Source of the DNA: Neolewinella antarctica
GTDB lineage: Bacteria > Bacteroidota > Bacteroidia > Chitinophagales > Saprospiraceae
DNA: 64,000 nucleotides
Assembly (NCBI RefSeq): GCF_011927835.1
Contig: NZ_JAATJH010000002.1
Span: 1,009,915 to 1,073,914 of the forward strand
Direction: 5' to 3'
The position numbers were made by a program, and so were the translations under genes. Under the pieces are notes generated by a model that had not been told where the DNA came from, did not search any database, and saw only the letters and a program-made list of their open reading frames with translations. How positions within the stretch are numbered: position 1 is the first letter of the stretch; each line of letters opens with the position of its first letter. This document shows, piece after piece, positions 9,309 through 17,748 of the stretch.

Positions 9309-9695
9309 ATGCAAATTACTATCCAACAATCTTCCGATTTACTCGACAGCACCATCGAAGTAATCCACGAGAAACTCAACAAGCTAGAAACCTATTACGA
9401 CCGCATCGAACGTGCCGACGTGTACATAAAAGAGGACGACGGCACTGCGGCCAATGGCTACAAAGTAGAAGTCCGCCTCGCCATCCCCGGCAACGATCTA
9501 TTCGCTGAGAACAGCAACCAGAGCATTAAGAAGGGAATCGCTGACGTAGCCGAAGCACTTCGCCGCCAGATTAAAAAGCACAAGGAAAAAGAACAGGACC
9601 ACCAAGCCGTCAATCCCAATACGCAGCAGGCGGCCGTTATGCCCGTTGATGATGAGACTGATGAGGACATTGCTGTATCTGAAGAGCAACTTTAA
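9309..9695 (+). CDS. hpf: ribosome hibernation-promoting factor (HPF/YfiA family)
   Basis: A 128-residue protein beginning MQITIQQSSDLLDSTIEVI, with a C-terminal acidic/Gln-rich tail. Helix 1 (IEVIHEKLNKLETYYDRIERADVYIK) and the strand KVEVRLAIPG match the short HPF/RaiA fold, which binds the 30S decoding region and silences ribosomes in stationary phase. The ATG at 9309 begins the conserved first strand; the frame remains open upstream to 9114, but that part has no family similarity. A minus-oriented heptad array begins immediately after the stop. Confidence 0.88.
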   Translation: MQITIQQSSDLLDSTIEVIHEKLNKLETYYDRIERADVYIKEDDGTAANGYKVEVRLAIPGNDLFAENSNQSIKKGIADVAEALRRQIKKHKEKEQDHQAVNPNTQQAAVMPVDDETDEDIAVSEEQL

Positions 9696-9696
9696 T

Positions 9697-9733
9697 GGTC
9701 TTGGGTCTGTGGTCTGGAGTCTCTGGTCCGTGG
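9697..9733 (-). repeat. heptad array, AGACCNN type (reverse)
   Basis: Five phased 7-nt units (GGTCTTG, GGTCTGT, GGTCTGG, AGTCTCT, GGTCCGT) directly after the hpf stop. It is inverted relative to the array at 9821-9855, 87 nt away, so the two could pair into a long stem between hpf and purC. Confidence 0.75.
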
Positions 9734-9820
9734 ATTACCGATAACTTAATACTGATGGCTCGATCTTAGCTGGTCGGGCCATTGCTTTGTCTGGAGGAAA
9801 GAATATAGCGTATAGATTAA

Positions 9821-9855
9821 AGACCGCAGACCACAGACCAAAGACCAAAGACTAT
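9821..9855 (+). repeat. heptad array, AGACCNN type, upstream of purC
   Basis: Five phased units: AGACCGC, AGACCAC, AGACCAA, AGACCAA, AGACTAT. The array ends 29 nt before the purC ATG, in the sense orientation. Confidence 0.8.
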
Positions 9856-9884
9856 ACTTTACCTTCACGCGACAATCCCGACCC

Positions 9885-10862
9885 ATGCCCAAAGCCCTGC
9901 GCCAAACCGATTTTACCTTCGACCCACCCGCCGAATTCTACCGGGGAAAAGTACGGGATGTCTATCGCCGAGGTGGTGAATTGTTGATGGTGGCCAGTGA
10001 TCGAATCTCGGCTTTTGACCACGTGCTTCCACGAGCCATTCCGCATAAAGGGCAGATTCTGAATCAGACGGCCATGCATTTTTTGGAGGCTACGCGGGAC
10101 ATTTGTCCGAACTGGTTGGAGCTTTCGCCCGATCCGAACGTCGCCATTGGTAAGGCTTGTGAGGCGATTCCGGTGGAGATGGTGATTCGCGGTTATCTGG
10201 TTGGTCATGCCTGGCGGACCTATAAAACGGCTGAGGATAATGCGCGGACGCCAGTGCTGTGTGGATTGGAATTGGAGCGGGGAATGCGCGAGAACGACCA
10301 ATTTCCGGAACCCATCATCACCCCGGCCACCAAAGCCGAAGAAGGCCACGACGAAGACATCAGCCGGGAGGAATTACTCGAGCGCGGTATTCTTACTAAA
10401 AAGATCTGGGAAAAACTCGCTGACTACACCCGTCGTCTTTTCGCCCGGGGCACGGCCATGGCCGCCGAGCGTGGACTGATTCTGGTGGATACTAAGTACG
10501 AATTCGGCCTCCTCAACGGAGAAGTTTACCTCATTGACGAAATTCACACGCCTGACTCCAGCCGTTACTTCTACGCGGACGGCTACGCCGAGCGCCAGGC
10601 AAATGGCGAACGCCAGACACAGCTCTCCAAAGAATTTGTCCGCGAATGGCTAATGGCCAACGGTTTCCAAGGCCTCGAAGGCCAAACCATGCCGGAGATG
10701 CCGGATGAGTTCGTGAACCTGGTTACCCAGCGCTACACCGAGCTTTACGAAAAAATTACGGGTAAGGCTTTCCAAGCCGCTGACACCGATGACATCAACG
10801 GACGCATTGCCACCAACCTGGAGAATACCGAATGGGCACTGAATATTCAGCTTCCGATCTAA
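9885..10862 (+). CDS. purC: phosphoribosylaminoimidazole-succinocarboxamide synthase
   Basis: SAICAR synthetase: joins aspartate to CAIR using ATP in purine synthesis. The 325-residue protein has the N-terminal YRGKVRDVYRRGGELLMVASDRISAFD, the MVIRGYLVGHAW motif, the GLILVDTKYEFG segment and IDEIHTPDSSRY. This is the longer Bacteroidota/eukaryote-like form, compared with about 237 residues in E. coli. The ATG at 9885 sits just after a run of AGACCNN heptads. No other purine gene is adjacent in this window. Confidence 0.96.
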   Translation: MPKALRQTDFTFDPPAEFYRGKVRDVYRRGGELLMVASDRISAFDHVLPRAIPHKGQILNQTAMHFLEATRDICPNWLELSPDPNVAIGKACEAIPVEMVIRGYLVGHAWRTYKTAEDNARTPVLCGLELERGMRENDQFPEPIITPATKAEEGHDEDISREELLERGILTKKIWEKLADYTRRLFARGTAMAAERGLILVDTKYEFGLLNGEVYLIDEIHTPDSSRYFYADGYAERQANGERQTQLSKEFVREWLMANGFQGLEGQTMPEMPDEFVNLVTQRYTELYEKITGKAFQAADTDDINGRIATNLENTEWALNIQLPI

Positions 10863-10967
10863 GCTTCGAGACACTGCGCTAACTGAGTGATTAGATATTG
10901 GTCTACTGACACTTAGATTAAGTAGATACGTTAGGTTATCTCATAACACTGCTCCTTTACCCTCTTC

Positions 10968-11000
10968 TTCGCACTCCCGATAGGGATCGGGACCGCGCCC
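10968..11000 (+). repeat. palindromic element with GATAGGGATC core
   Basis: The layout is TTCGCAC, then the palindrome TCCCGATAGGGATCGGGA, then CCGCGCCC. It has the same outer ends as the TTTGCACCCGCG...CCGCGCC family but a different inner palindrome. It ends 17 nt upstream of the next ATG. Confidence 0.6.
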
Positions 11001-11017
11001 AACTCTAAATTGACACC

Positions 11018-11644
11018 ATGAAAATTTTCTGCATCGGCCGTAACTACGCCGCTCACGCCGCCGAACTAGGCAACGAGCCTCCCGGAAAACCAATGGTTTT
11101 CATGAAGCCCCCCACGGCCATCCTCCCGAACAACAAGCCGTTTTACTACCCGGAATACTCAAAGGATATTCATTATGAAACCGAGCTGGTCATCAAGATC
11201 GCCAAGAACGGCCGCCACGTCCAGCCCGAATTTGCCCGCGACTACGTCGGTGCCATTGGCCTCGGTCTCGACCTGACCGCCCGCGATCTCCAGCAGGAAC
11301 TCAAAGCGAAGGGCCACCCCTGGGAAATTGCCAAAGGCTTCGACAACTCCGCGCCGATCGGTGCGGAATTCTACGCCCCGGATAAATTTGAAGACCTGAA
11401 CGACATCGCATTCCGGCTGGAGAAAAATGGCGACGAAGTGCAGCGCGGTCGTACCCGTAACATGATCTTTAACGTCGAGACCCTAATTTGTTACGTGAGC
11501 CAGTTCTTCCGTTTGCAAAAAGGAGATCTGCTGTTTACGGGAACGCCGGAGGGCGTGGGACCGATTGTGCAGGGGGATGAATTGGTAGGGTATCTTAGTT
11601 TACTCTCGGGGGAGGTAGAGATGTTTCGGACGCGGGTGAAGTAG
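11018..11644 (+). CDS. fumarylacetoacetate hydrolase family protein (acylpyruvase-like)
   Basis: A 208-residue single-domain FAH protein similar in size to FAHD1/YcgM. Visible family segments are GRNYAAHAAELGNEPPGKP, then MVFMKPPTAIL, IHYETELVIKI (metal-binding Glu residues), GLDLTARDLQ and the C-terminal TGTPEGVGPI. Relatives hydrolyse acylpyruvates, decarboxylate oxaloacetate or tautomerise oxaloacetate; sequence alone does not settle which. It appears monocistronic, with a palindromic element directly upstream. Confidence 0.9.
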   Translation: MKIFCIGRNYAAHAAELGNEPPGKPMVFMKPPTAILPNNKPFYYPEYSKDIHYETELVIKIAKNGRHVQPEFARDYVGAIGLGLDLTARDLQQELKAKGHPWEIAKGFDNSAPIGAEFYAPDKFEDLNDIAFRLEKNGDEVQRGRTRNMIFNVETLICYVSQFFRLQKGDLLFTGTPEGVGPIVQGDELVGYLSLLSGEVEMFRTRVK

Positions 11645-11845
11645 GGTGTTATAAAGAAAATTCCACCGTAAAGTGGAAATAGCGCGATTTTACGAGCACC
11701 TAGTTAGTAGAGTTAAAGTGGCATTACCGGCTGAGTTGTCGTACTGGATACTACCGGCGAGCGGAAGAAGTCAAGGCGGGTTTGTGTTTCAAAGTTATCG
11801 CTAGCGCAGAATAAGCGCGGGACGAGCAGCCGGGGGGGGGGTAAA

Positions 11846-12625
11846 TCAATAGCCTCTAGCTCTTTTGTAATCTTTCACGATGGTCCATCTGTCTTTGATG
11901 ATGTCATGATTGGACGGCGGGTTGCCGTTTGTCGTCGTACTGCTCTCTGTTGACAGATTCTCTACACTCAGTAAAAGGTCGATGACGTACTTTTCGAAGT
12001 CCTCATCCGTGATGTACCTGGCCAGCGTCGGAGGGTGAATATTATCACCGTTATCAATGGGGCGGAGGTACTCAAAAGCATAAGCGACTAGACCATCGTC
12101 GGACTGCATCTCCATGATGAGACCCGGCAGGCCACCAAATAAATAAGGGCCGAAAGGGACGGGAATCTCTGGAGAAAAATAAGCGGTATAGTGTCGACCT
12201 CCGAAGTCCGTCTCGGCACGGTAGGAAGTATAGCCACCAATAACCACCGTATCCCCACTAATGGACCAATCAATTTTGTTGAGCTCATGCGTAAACACAA
12301 AATTAGTTCCGTTCATGGAACTGTACTCATTCGTCTCGTACTGAACGTTCATCGTTAAGCTGGTGTAAGTTCTGAATTGTTCCTGATCGGGGAAAATACG
12401 GTATGTGCCGCCTCCATCATCGCTGAACATCCAGCCCTCGATCGGCCAGTCGGGGTAGAGATAGACCGATGCGGTATCGTTAAATTGCAAAACCGTCTTT
12501 CCCGTCCTGAAAGTACCGTTCCTAGTTCCGATAAATCCATTATACGTGACTTCATAGTTCTGAGCGGATAGTGGAGCTAATGACCAGAATAATAGTAAGA
12601 TAAGTATGGTGAGTAATTTACTCAT
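11846..12625 (-). CDS. GLPGLI family secreted protein
   Basis: A 259-residue protein with a signal peptide (SKLLTILILLLFWSLAPLSA, cleavage before QNYEV). The family motif GLPGLI is at about 165-170, preceded by PFGPYLFG and followed by MEMQSDDG. The family (TIGR01200) is widespread in Bacteroidota, has no settled function and is usually paired with outer-membrane barrels. It is the last gene of a minus-strand cassette, 45 bp after the barrel gene. It is clearly diverged from the two near-identical paralogues upstream in the same cassette. Confidence 0.9.
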   Translation of the reverse strand: MSKLLTILILLLFWSLAPLSAQNYEVTYNGFIGTRNGTFRTGKTVLQFNDTASVYLYPDWPIEGWMFSDDGGGTYRIFPDQEQFRTYTSLTMNVQYETNEYSSMNGTNFVFTHELNKIDWSISGDTVVIGGYTSYRAETDFGGRHYTAYFSPEIPVPFGPYLFGGLPGLIMEMQSDDGLVAYAFEYLRPIDNGDNIHPPTLARYITDEDFEKYVIDLLLSVENLSTESSTTTNGNPPSNHDIIKDRWTIVKDYKRARGY

Positions 12626-12670
12626 TGATGAATCTTGTAGGGTTAATAGACACCGATGTTGCAGGAGGAA

Positions 12671-15250
12671 TCACAAAGAAAAATCAACGGTAAAGTAAAA
12701 GTAGCGCGGCAGGGCCGGCACCGATTCGGTAAAAGTAAAAATATCACCCACAAACTGGCTAGCGTAGTTTGATTGATTGAAGGGGTTGTAAAGCCGCCCC
12801 GAGAATAGCACGTCGTTGTCACCCAACTGAAAGGTGCGCCGAACCCCCAGGTACAAGCCCCGCGCAACCTGCCTCCCGGACCGTCCGCTAGTCCGCAAGT
12901 AAGAAAAGCCCGTGGCAAAGTTGCCCGTTTTGAATGATACGACAGATTCAACCTCACTATTCCAGGCCGTAAACCACGCCGCCCCGTCCGAAATCAAGCG
13001 GCGTAAGCTCAGACCACTCCGTCCTTTTATGCGCCAGCGGCGGAATAGTAAAACGCCTCCGTCCAGGTTTGCCGATGGGCTCAGGAAGCGCAGCACTTGT
13101 TCCTCTTCCCCGATCCGCACGCCCGTCCGGGAATACCCGACCGCCGCCCGCGCCTTAAAATCAGATTTCAACCCGGTAATAAACTTGCTGTACTGACCAC
13201 TGAGCGTGGCGCTACGTCGATCCTGCCCGTAGCCATATTCCGTCAGGGAAATATTGTCAAGGAAAGTGCCGGTAAAGGTCGCCGCGTTGCGTTGTTCGCT
13301 CACGTTAAGGCGGATGAGCGTCTGGGTAAGTTTCAGGTAATCCTTGCGTAAGTAAGTCAAACTTGCCGACCGAACGCCCACCAGCTCAATGGGTGGGGCA
13401 GGGGTCACGACCTGGAAAGCATCGTAGAGATATCCGAACGTCGTCAGTTGCCGGGTAAGATTAGGCTGCTGCGTGCCGATTGAGATGGTGCCGTTCAGTT
13501 CTTCCTCCGCTGATAACCGATGCTCCAGGTCGGCGGAGAGTTGGTAAATGAAGTTTGGCGCACTGACGTTTTGCAGAAATCGACTGTACTCACCGCCCGC
13601 CGAAGTTCGTAAAGTAGTTTTCGAGCTGAACTTAGATTGAATACCAAGATCAAAAGAGGTGTAATCGCGGTCTGCCCCAAATTTGTTGAGCCTGACGGAC
13701 CCGGCGTTAACCTGCGCCCGATAAAGCTGCGGCCCCCGCGTGAGCAGCCAGCGGTTCTTGATCCCGTACGTCGCCTGATTGATCCGGTAATTAGTACTAA
13801 TGTCCTGCTCCGCTATGACCGCTTCCAGCGCGGGCGACTCAACCACAAAGTCTACTGGCTGCTCCCCCGCGCCGTAAAAAAGTTCTAGCTGGGTGACGAG
13901 GCCCGGCCGCAAAGCGTGGCTAATCAGACTACGGAGCGTAAAGTGCCGGAAAGCGGTCGTGGGCGAAGTCGTGACCGTATCGCCCGGCCGCTCGAAGGTC
14001 TCCCGAAAACGGTCCTTAGCGCTGGCACCACTTACGTAAATGTCCACCGAAGTATTTTGATCCGGTGAGATCCGGTTCAGAATAATCTCCGCCTCCTGAC
14101 GCGCCGAGCGCCGGTTCCAGTTATGGGTGTTTTGTAATAAGTACGTGCTATCGTCCGCCGTGTAAGTCTGCTGGTTGAAGGTTCGCTGCGCCAATCGCTT
14201 GCGGTCCGTACTACCACTGAAGGTGAGTCGCCAGTTTCGGGAGAGCTGGCTGATGTGGCGGAGCGTTCCGAAAGCTACGTCGGTGTTATCCGTATAGGCC
14301 GCCGAGAGCCCGGCGGTGGCGATGGTTGGCGGACTGTTCAAGTCCTGCTGATCAATCACTGGTTGCCGAAGATCATCGCTTTGCTGGTTACCGTAGTTCG
14401 CGCCAATGCCCTGAAAACCCAGGCCACTGGCAACATTGTCTAAGTCACCGATGAAGATGCTTTTATTCTTGCGGCCGATTCGGTAGAGGCTGGCGTAGGC
14501 ACTGTATTTAATTTCCTCCCCGTAGCCCAGCCCCGCGATGATGCTTCCCGCCAGTGCAGCTTTTACGTCTTCCTCCAGTTTTAAATTCAGTACGATATCT
14601 TGGGAATTGTTGACGGACTTCAATACCGGGTTGTCCTCGTAGTGCTCAATGATTTCCACCCGCCCGATGTCGCGGGCGTTAAGATTTTTGGAGCCGAGTT
14701 GGTAGTCCGCGCCAAACAGGTCGCTACCCTCCACGAGGAGGCGGTGGAGCGGCCGGCCGTAGACTTCGATGGCTCCATCTTCCTTGATGTCGACGCCCGG
14801 TATCTTTCGCAACACCTCTTCGATCCTGCGGTCCGTCGAATCGCGAAAATCACGCACGTTGAAGGTAGTGGTGTCTCCCCGTTCGAAGACGGTCGCGCGC
14901 TTGGTGCGGACGGTCGCCTGTGGAAGCTCGGTGTCGGACGCCACGAGTTTAATCAGTAGGACTTCTGGGTAGGGTAGGGTGATCGTAGTGGTATCCGAGC
15001 GCATCCCCAGCGACCGCGTCCTGATCTCGATCTCGCCGACGTAGTCAACTGATTTTTGGAACTCGCCGCGCGCGTCCGCAATGGCCCAGCCCACCATTGA
15101 ATCTGGACTGACGGAATGAATGGTGACGGTTGCCGAGGGCACGATTTCGCCGGCGCTATTGACAATATTTGCCTGGATAAGCGTTTGGGCGCTGGCGCGG
15201 GTGCCAAGGAAGCTGGTAAAAGCCAGGATAATTAGTAGACGGATCATCAT
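12671..15250 (-). CDS. TonB-receptor-like outer-membrane beta-barrel protein with carboxypeptidase-regulatory domain
   Basis: About 859 residues. A signal peptide (RLLIILAFTSFLGTRASA) is followed by a carboxypeptidase-regulatory-like Ig domain (about 24-105, with the SPDSMVGWAIADARGEF loop), a plug-like region (IEEVLRKIPGVDIKEDGAIEVYGRPL; LNARDIGRVEIIE) and a long beta-rich C-terminus ending in aromatic FTVDFSL, typical of a barrel. This resembles SusC-like receptors that lack a SusD partner. The ATG at 15250 overlaps the stop of the upstream GLPGLI gene by one base (TGATG), so the genes are coupled. The substrate is unknown; the context suggests a peptide or the adjacent secreted protein. 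Confidence 0.85.
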   Translation of the reverse strand: MMIRLLIILAFTSFLGTRASAQTLIQANIVNSAGEIVPSATVTIHSVSPDSMVGWAIADARGEFQKSVDYVGEIEIRTRSLGMRSDTTTITLPYPEVLLIKLVASDTELPQATVRTKRATVFERGDTTTFNVRDFRDSTDRRIEEVLRKIPGVDIKEDGAIEVYGRPLHRLLVEGSDLFGADYQLGSKNLNARDIGRVEIIEHYEDNPVLKSVNNSQDIVLNLKLEEDVKAALAGSIIAGLGYGEEIKYSAYASLYRIGRKNKSIFIGDLDNVASGLGFQGIGANYGNQQSDDLRQPVIDQQDLNSPPTIATAGLSAAYTDNTDVAFGTLRHISQLSRNWRLTFSGSTDRKRLAQRTFNQQTYTADDSTYLLQNTHNWNRRSARQEAEIILNRISPDQNTSVDIYVSGASAKDRFRETFERPGDTVTTSPTTAFRHFTLRSLISHALRPGLVTQLELFYGAGEQPVDFVVESPALEAVIAEQDISTNYRINQATYGIKNRWLLTRGPQLYRAQVNAGSVRLNKFGADRDYTSFDLGIQSKFSSKTTLRTSAGGEYSRFLQNVSAPNFIYQLSADLEHRLSAEEELNGTISIGTQQPNLTRQLTTFGYLYDAFQVVTPAPPIELVGVRSASLTYLRKDYLKLTQTLIRLNVSEQRNAATFTGTFLDNISLTEYGYGQDRRSATLSGQYSKFITGLKSDFKARAAVGYSRTGVRIGEEEQVLRFLSPSANLDGGVLLFRRWRIKGRSGLSLRRLISDGAAWFTAWNSEVESVVSFKTGNFATGFSYLRTSGRSGRQVARGLYLGVRRTFQLGDNDVLFSGRLYNPFNQSNYASQFVGDIFTFTESVPALPRYFYFTVDFSL

Positions 15251-16026
15251 CAATAACCACGTTCGCGTTTATAATCTCTGATGGTGGTGTACCGGTTTTT
15301 AATAATTACGTAGTCGGGGTGAGCAATACCGTGGGTGACGGTCATGGTACTGGTCGATAGTGCTTCCGCCCGTAATAAAGAAAAGATAACAAATTTTTCA
15401 AACTCTTCCCTAGTCGCGTATTTGCCGTCAACGGGTGGAGTCACCGTGAAACGCTCATCCTGTATTCTGTCGTGGTACCCATCGAAAGTGTACGTTACGA
15501 GTCCGTCGTCGGAGGTGATCTCTAGTATTAACCCGGGCAGCCCGCCGAAATGGTAGGGCCCGAAGGGCACCGGGAAGCTCGGTGCGAACCAGGCGGTGTA
15601 GTCGCGGCCGCCGTACGTTCCCCGTGCTCCAACAACGTCGATCTTGGAAATTATTTTCTGGTCACCCATTATGGTCCAATCCATTTTGGGTATAGTGTCG
15701 ATGAAAATAAAGTTCCAATCATCGGGAGTTTTGTAGTTGGACTTGTGATGAAATTCTTCGCTATTTAAGTTTGTATATATCTTCATGCCCTCAGAATCGC
15801 CTTCGACAGTATGAAATTTACCATTGCGTTCAAAAAAATCACTTTCGGTCGGCCAATCCGTATGGATAAAAGCAGCGGATGAATCATTGAATACCAGTGA
15901 AGTGGCTCCCGACCACCTCTTTCCCGATAGTGTTTTTATATCCGCTACGTAGTCGACCTGATAATTTTGCCCTCTTGTCGGCGATAATGTTGTAAGTAGA
16001 AGAATAACTACTAATGAAGATTTCAT
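15250..16026 (-). CDS. GLPGLI family secreted protein (copy 1 of duplication)
   Basis: About 258 residues from the ATG at 16026; signal peptide KSSLVVILLLTTLSPTRG before QNYQVDYV. It contains PFGPYHFGGLPGLILEI. Large blocks are identical to the paralogue at 16779-17567 (for example VDYVADIKTLSGKRWSGATS and SPDDG-flanked C-terminal blocks), separated by diverged stretches. It lies between the Cys-rich peptide gene and the barrel gene and overlaps the latter. Role unknown; probably periplasmic or surface exposed in a complex with the barrel. Confidence 0.9.
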   Translation of the reverse strand: MKSSLVVILLLTTLSPTRGQNYQVDYVADIKTLSGKRWSGATSLVFNDSSAAFIHTDWPTESDFFERNGKFHTVEGDSEGMKIYTNLNSEEFHHKSNYKTPDDWNFIFIDTIPKMDWTIMGDQKIISKIDVVGARGTYGGRDYTAWFAPSFPVPFGPYHFGGLPGLILEITSDDGLVTYTFDGYHDRIQDERFTVTPPVDGKYATREEFEKFVIFSLLRAEALSTSTMTVTHGIAHPDYVIIKNRYTTIRDYKRERGY

Positions 16027-16187
16027 TGTTAATTGGAGTTTGTAAAAGCGTGGGTGTGTTTTGTTCACCCACGCTGTTCGATAACTAATATCTTCGGCTA
16101 GAGTCCACCAATGAAGAATTAGACGAATAATGACTTCAAAGATAAAGATGGTTTAAGCACATAATTTAGTCAATGTCATCTTCAGTC

Positions 16188-16505
16188 CTAACACGCTAAA
16201 GCATATCCGCCGGCGCACATACATGCCAAATATCCAGCTCCTGATTCACGACATGTGGCAGCAGTAATTCTACAATCGTCATCGCCATTAGCGCTCTCAG
16301 AAGTGCAACTAACTACATCATTTATATTGATGTGGTTTGGAAGAAATTCATTCATTAATAAGGCATTTTCAGAAACTAAATCTTCAAAAGTAGTCCCATC
16401 CTGCAAGAGAACCGTAACCTTAACGGTAGCCTCCACGGCCACTGCTGCCTCGGGAGCTTTGAACCCAAACAACGTCATGGTGATAAGCAAAAGTAACAAT
16501 TTCAT
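16188..16505 (-). CDS. small secreted Cys-rich protein, candidate exported peptide
   Basis: A 105-residue protein. A Sec signal peptide (KLLLLLITMTLFGFKAPEAAVA) precedes a mature part of about 82 residues. Six cysteines, at 67, 78, 85, 95, 97 and 105, all lie in the C-terminal 39 residues with spacing C-x10-C-x6-C-x9-C-x1-C-x7-C, and the last residue is Cys. The tail is Gly/Ala-rich (GYLACMCAGGYALAC). I do not recognise the family; in size and layout it recalls Bacteroidota NVEALA-type peptides, but that motif is not clearly present. It sits between two GLPGLI genes and upstream of the barrel gene in the same orientation, so it may be the ligand, substrate or product of that system. Confidence 0.7.
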   Translation of the reverse strand: MKLLLLLITMTLFGFKAPEAAVAVEATVKVTVLLQDGTTFEDLVSENALLMNEFLPNHININDVVSCTSESANGDDDCRITAATCRESGAGYLACMCAGGYALAC

Positions 16506-16638
16506 AAGAAAAGTATTTAGAACGCCATTTTAGTACATACGGAGGCGAAATTAGCCGCTTTGACATAATTGTCAACATGGTAATGCCCCCCCCCCTTTAA
16601 GTTCACTATAAAACTAAATTTTTACGATTTGAAAGAAT

Positions 16639-16779
16639 TTAAATCTGTAAAGGGACGGTCGCCGAGGGCACGATTTCGCCGGCATTATTGACAATATTCG
16701 CCTGGATGAGCGTTTGGGCGCTGGCGCGGGTGCTAAGGAAGCTGGTAAAAGCCAGAATAATTGGTAGACGGATCATCAT
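16639..16779 (-). pseudogene. truncated 5' copy of the outer-membrane barrel gene
   Basis: From the ATG at 16779 the frame encodes 46 residues: the same signal peptide and first strand as the intact barrel (MIRLPIILAFTSFLSTRASA, then QTLIQANIVNNAGEIVPSAT), then diverges into VPLQI and a stop at 16639. Homology to 15121-15250 ends abruptly at GACGGT(C/T)GCC near 16655. The TGATG overlap with the upstream GLPGLI gene is preserved. This is the broken edge of a tandem duplication of the GLPGLI-barrel junction. Confidence 0.8.
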
Positions 16780-17567
16780 CAATAACCACGTTCGCGTTTA
16801 TAATCTCTGATGGTGGTGTACCGGTTTTTGATAATTACGTAGTCGGGGTGAGCAATACCGTGGGTGACGGTCATGGTACTGGTCGATAACGTTTCCACGT
16901 GTAGCAGAGAAGAGATGATGAACTTTTCAAACTCTTCCTTAGTCGCGTATTTGCCATCAACGGGTGGAGTCACCGTGAAACGCTCATCCTGTATTCTGTC
17001 GTGGTACCCATCGAAAGTGTACGTTACGAGTCCGTCGTCGGAGGTGATCTCTAGTATTAACCCGGGCAGCCCGCCGAAATGGTAGGGCCCGAAGGGCACC
17101 GGGAAGCTCGGTGCGAACCAGGCGGTATAATCGCGCCCTCCGTACGCTCCCCGTGCCTTTATAACGTTCATATTGGAGACGAATTTTTGCTCATCTGTGA
17201 TTGTCCAGTCGATTTGAGGAATACTATCTATAAAAATGAAGTTCCAACTATCAGGGGTCATATAATGGTCCTTATGATGAAACTCACGACTCTTTAAATT
17301 CGTATATATTTTCATTCCTTCTGAATCACCCACGACGGTGTGGTATTTACCGTCGCGCTCAAATAAATCATTCTTGGTCGGCCAATCTGTATGGATAAAA
17401 GCAGCTGATGAATCGTTAAACACTAGCGAGGTAGCTCCGGACCATCTCTTTCCCGACAGCGTCTTGATGTCCGCTACGTAATCAACTTGGTAGTCCTGCC
17501 CCTTTATCGCTATCATTCCCGCAAAGCAAAGCAACAGGGTGAATAACTCTCTCCAAGAAATAATCAT
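16779..17567 (-). CDS. GLPGLI family secreted protein (copy 2 of duplication)
   Basis: A 262-residue paralogue of the 15250-16026 gene. The signal peptide differs (SWRELFTLLLCFAGMIAIKG), but mature blocks such as DYTAWFAPSFPVPFGPYHFG, with GLPGLILEITSDDGLVTY after it, are the same. Differences cluster in a few windows (DFFERNGKFHTVE versus DLFERDGKYHTVV; VVGARGT versus VIKARGA), giving a mosaic look. It is the first gene of the cassette as transcribed, followed by the truncated barrel gene and then the Cys-rich peptide gene. Confidence 0.9.
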   Translation of the reverse strand: MIISWRELFTLLLCFAGMIAIKGQDYQVDYVADIKTLSGKRWSGATSLVFNDSSAAFIHTDWPTKNDLFERDGKYHTVVGDSEGMKIYTNLKSREFHHKDHYMTPDSWNFIFIDSIPQIDWTITDEQKFVSNMNVIKARGAYGGRDYTAWFAPSFPVPFGPYHFGGLPGLILEITSDDGLVTYTFDGYHDRIQDERFTVTPPVDGKYATKEEFEKFIISSLLHVETLSTSTMTVTHGIAHPDYVIIKNRYTTIRDYKRERGY

Positions 17568-17712
17568 AGCGCGGTTATAATGGGTCTCTGCTTATTAACA
17601 GTAGTTCACAGCGTGTAATTGTCCCATACGTCTGCTAACCTAAAAAAAGGCAGGATACTTTTAGGCATTGCTCTCCAGCAAGTAAATTTCCCTTATGGCG
17701 CAAGTGATCAAC

Positions 17713-17748
17713 TACCAGTCTACCGCCTACCGACTACCGCCTACTCCC
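17713..17748 (+). repeat. heptad array, TACCGCC type
   Basis: Phased units TACCGCC, TACCGAC, TACCGCC, TACTCCC, preceded by an 8-nt unit TACCAGTC. Located between the GLPGLI cassette and the tmRNA gene, in a C-rich 290-bp stretch with no ORF of its own. Confidence 0.65.

Noticed and set aside
9697-9855. CRISPR-like array
   Set aside because: Units are 7 nt without spacers; no cas genes anywhere in the window.
11651-11680. TTCCAC/GTGGAA hairpin after the FAH gene as terminator
   Set aside because: Only 6 bp, followed by a mixed sequence rather than a T-run.
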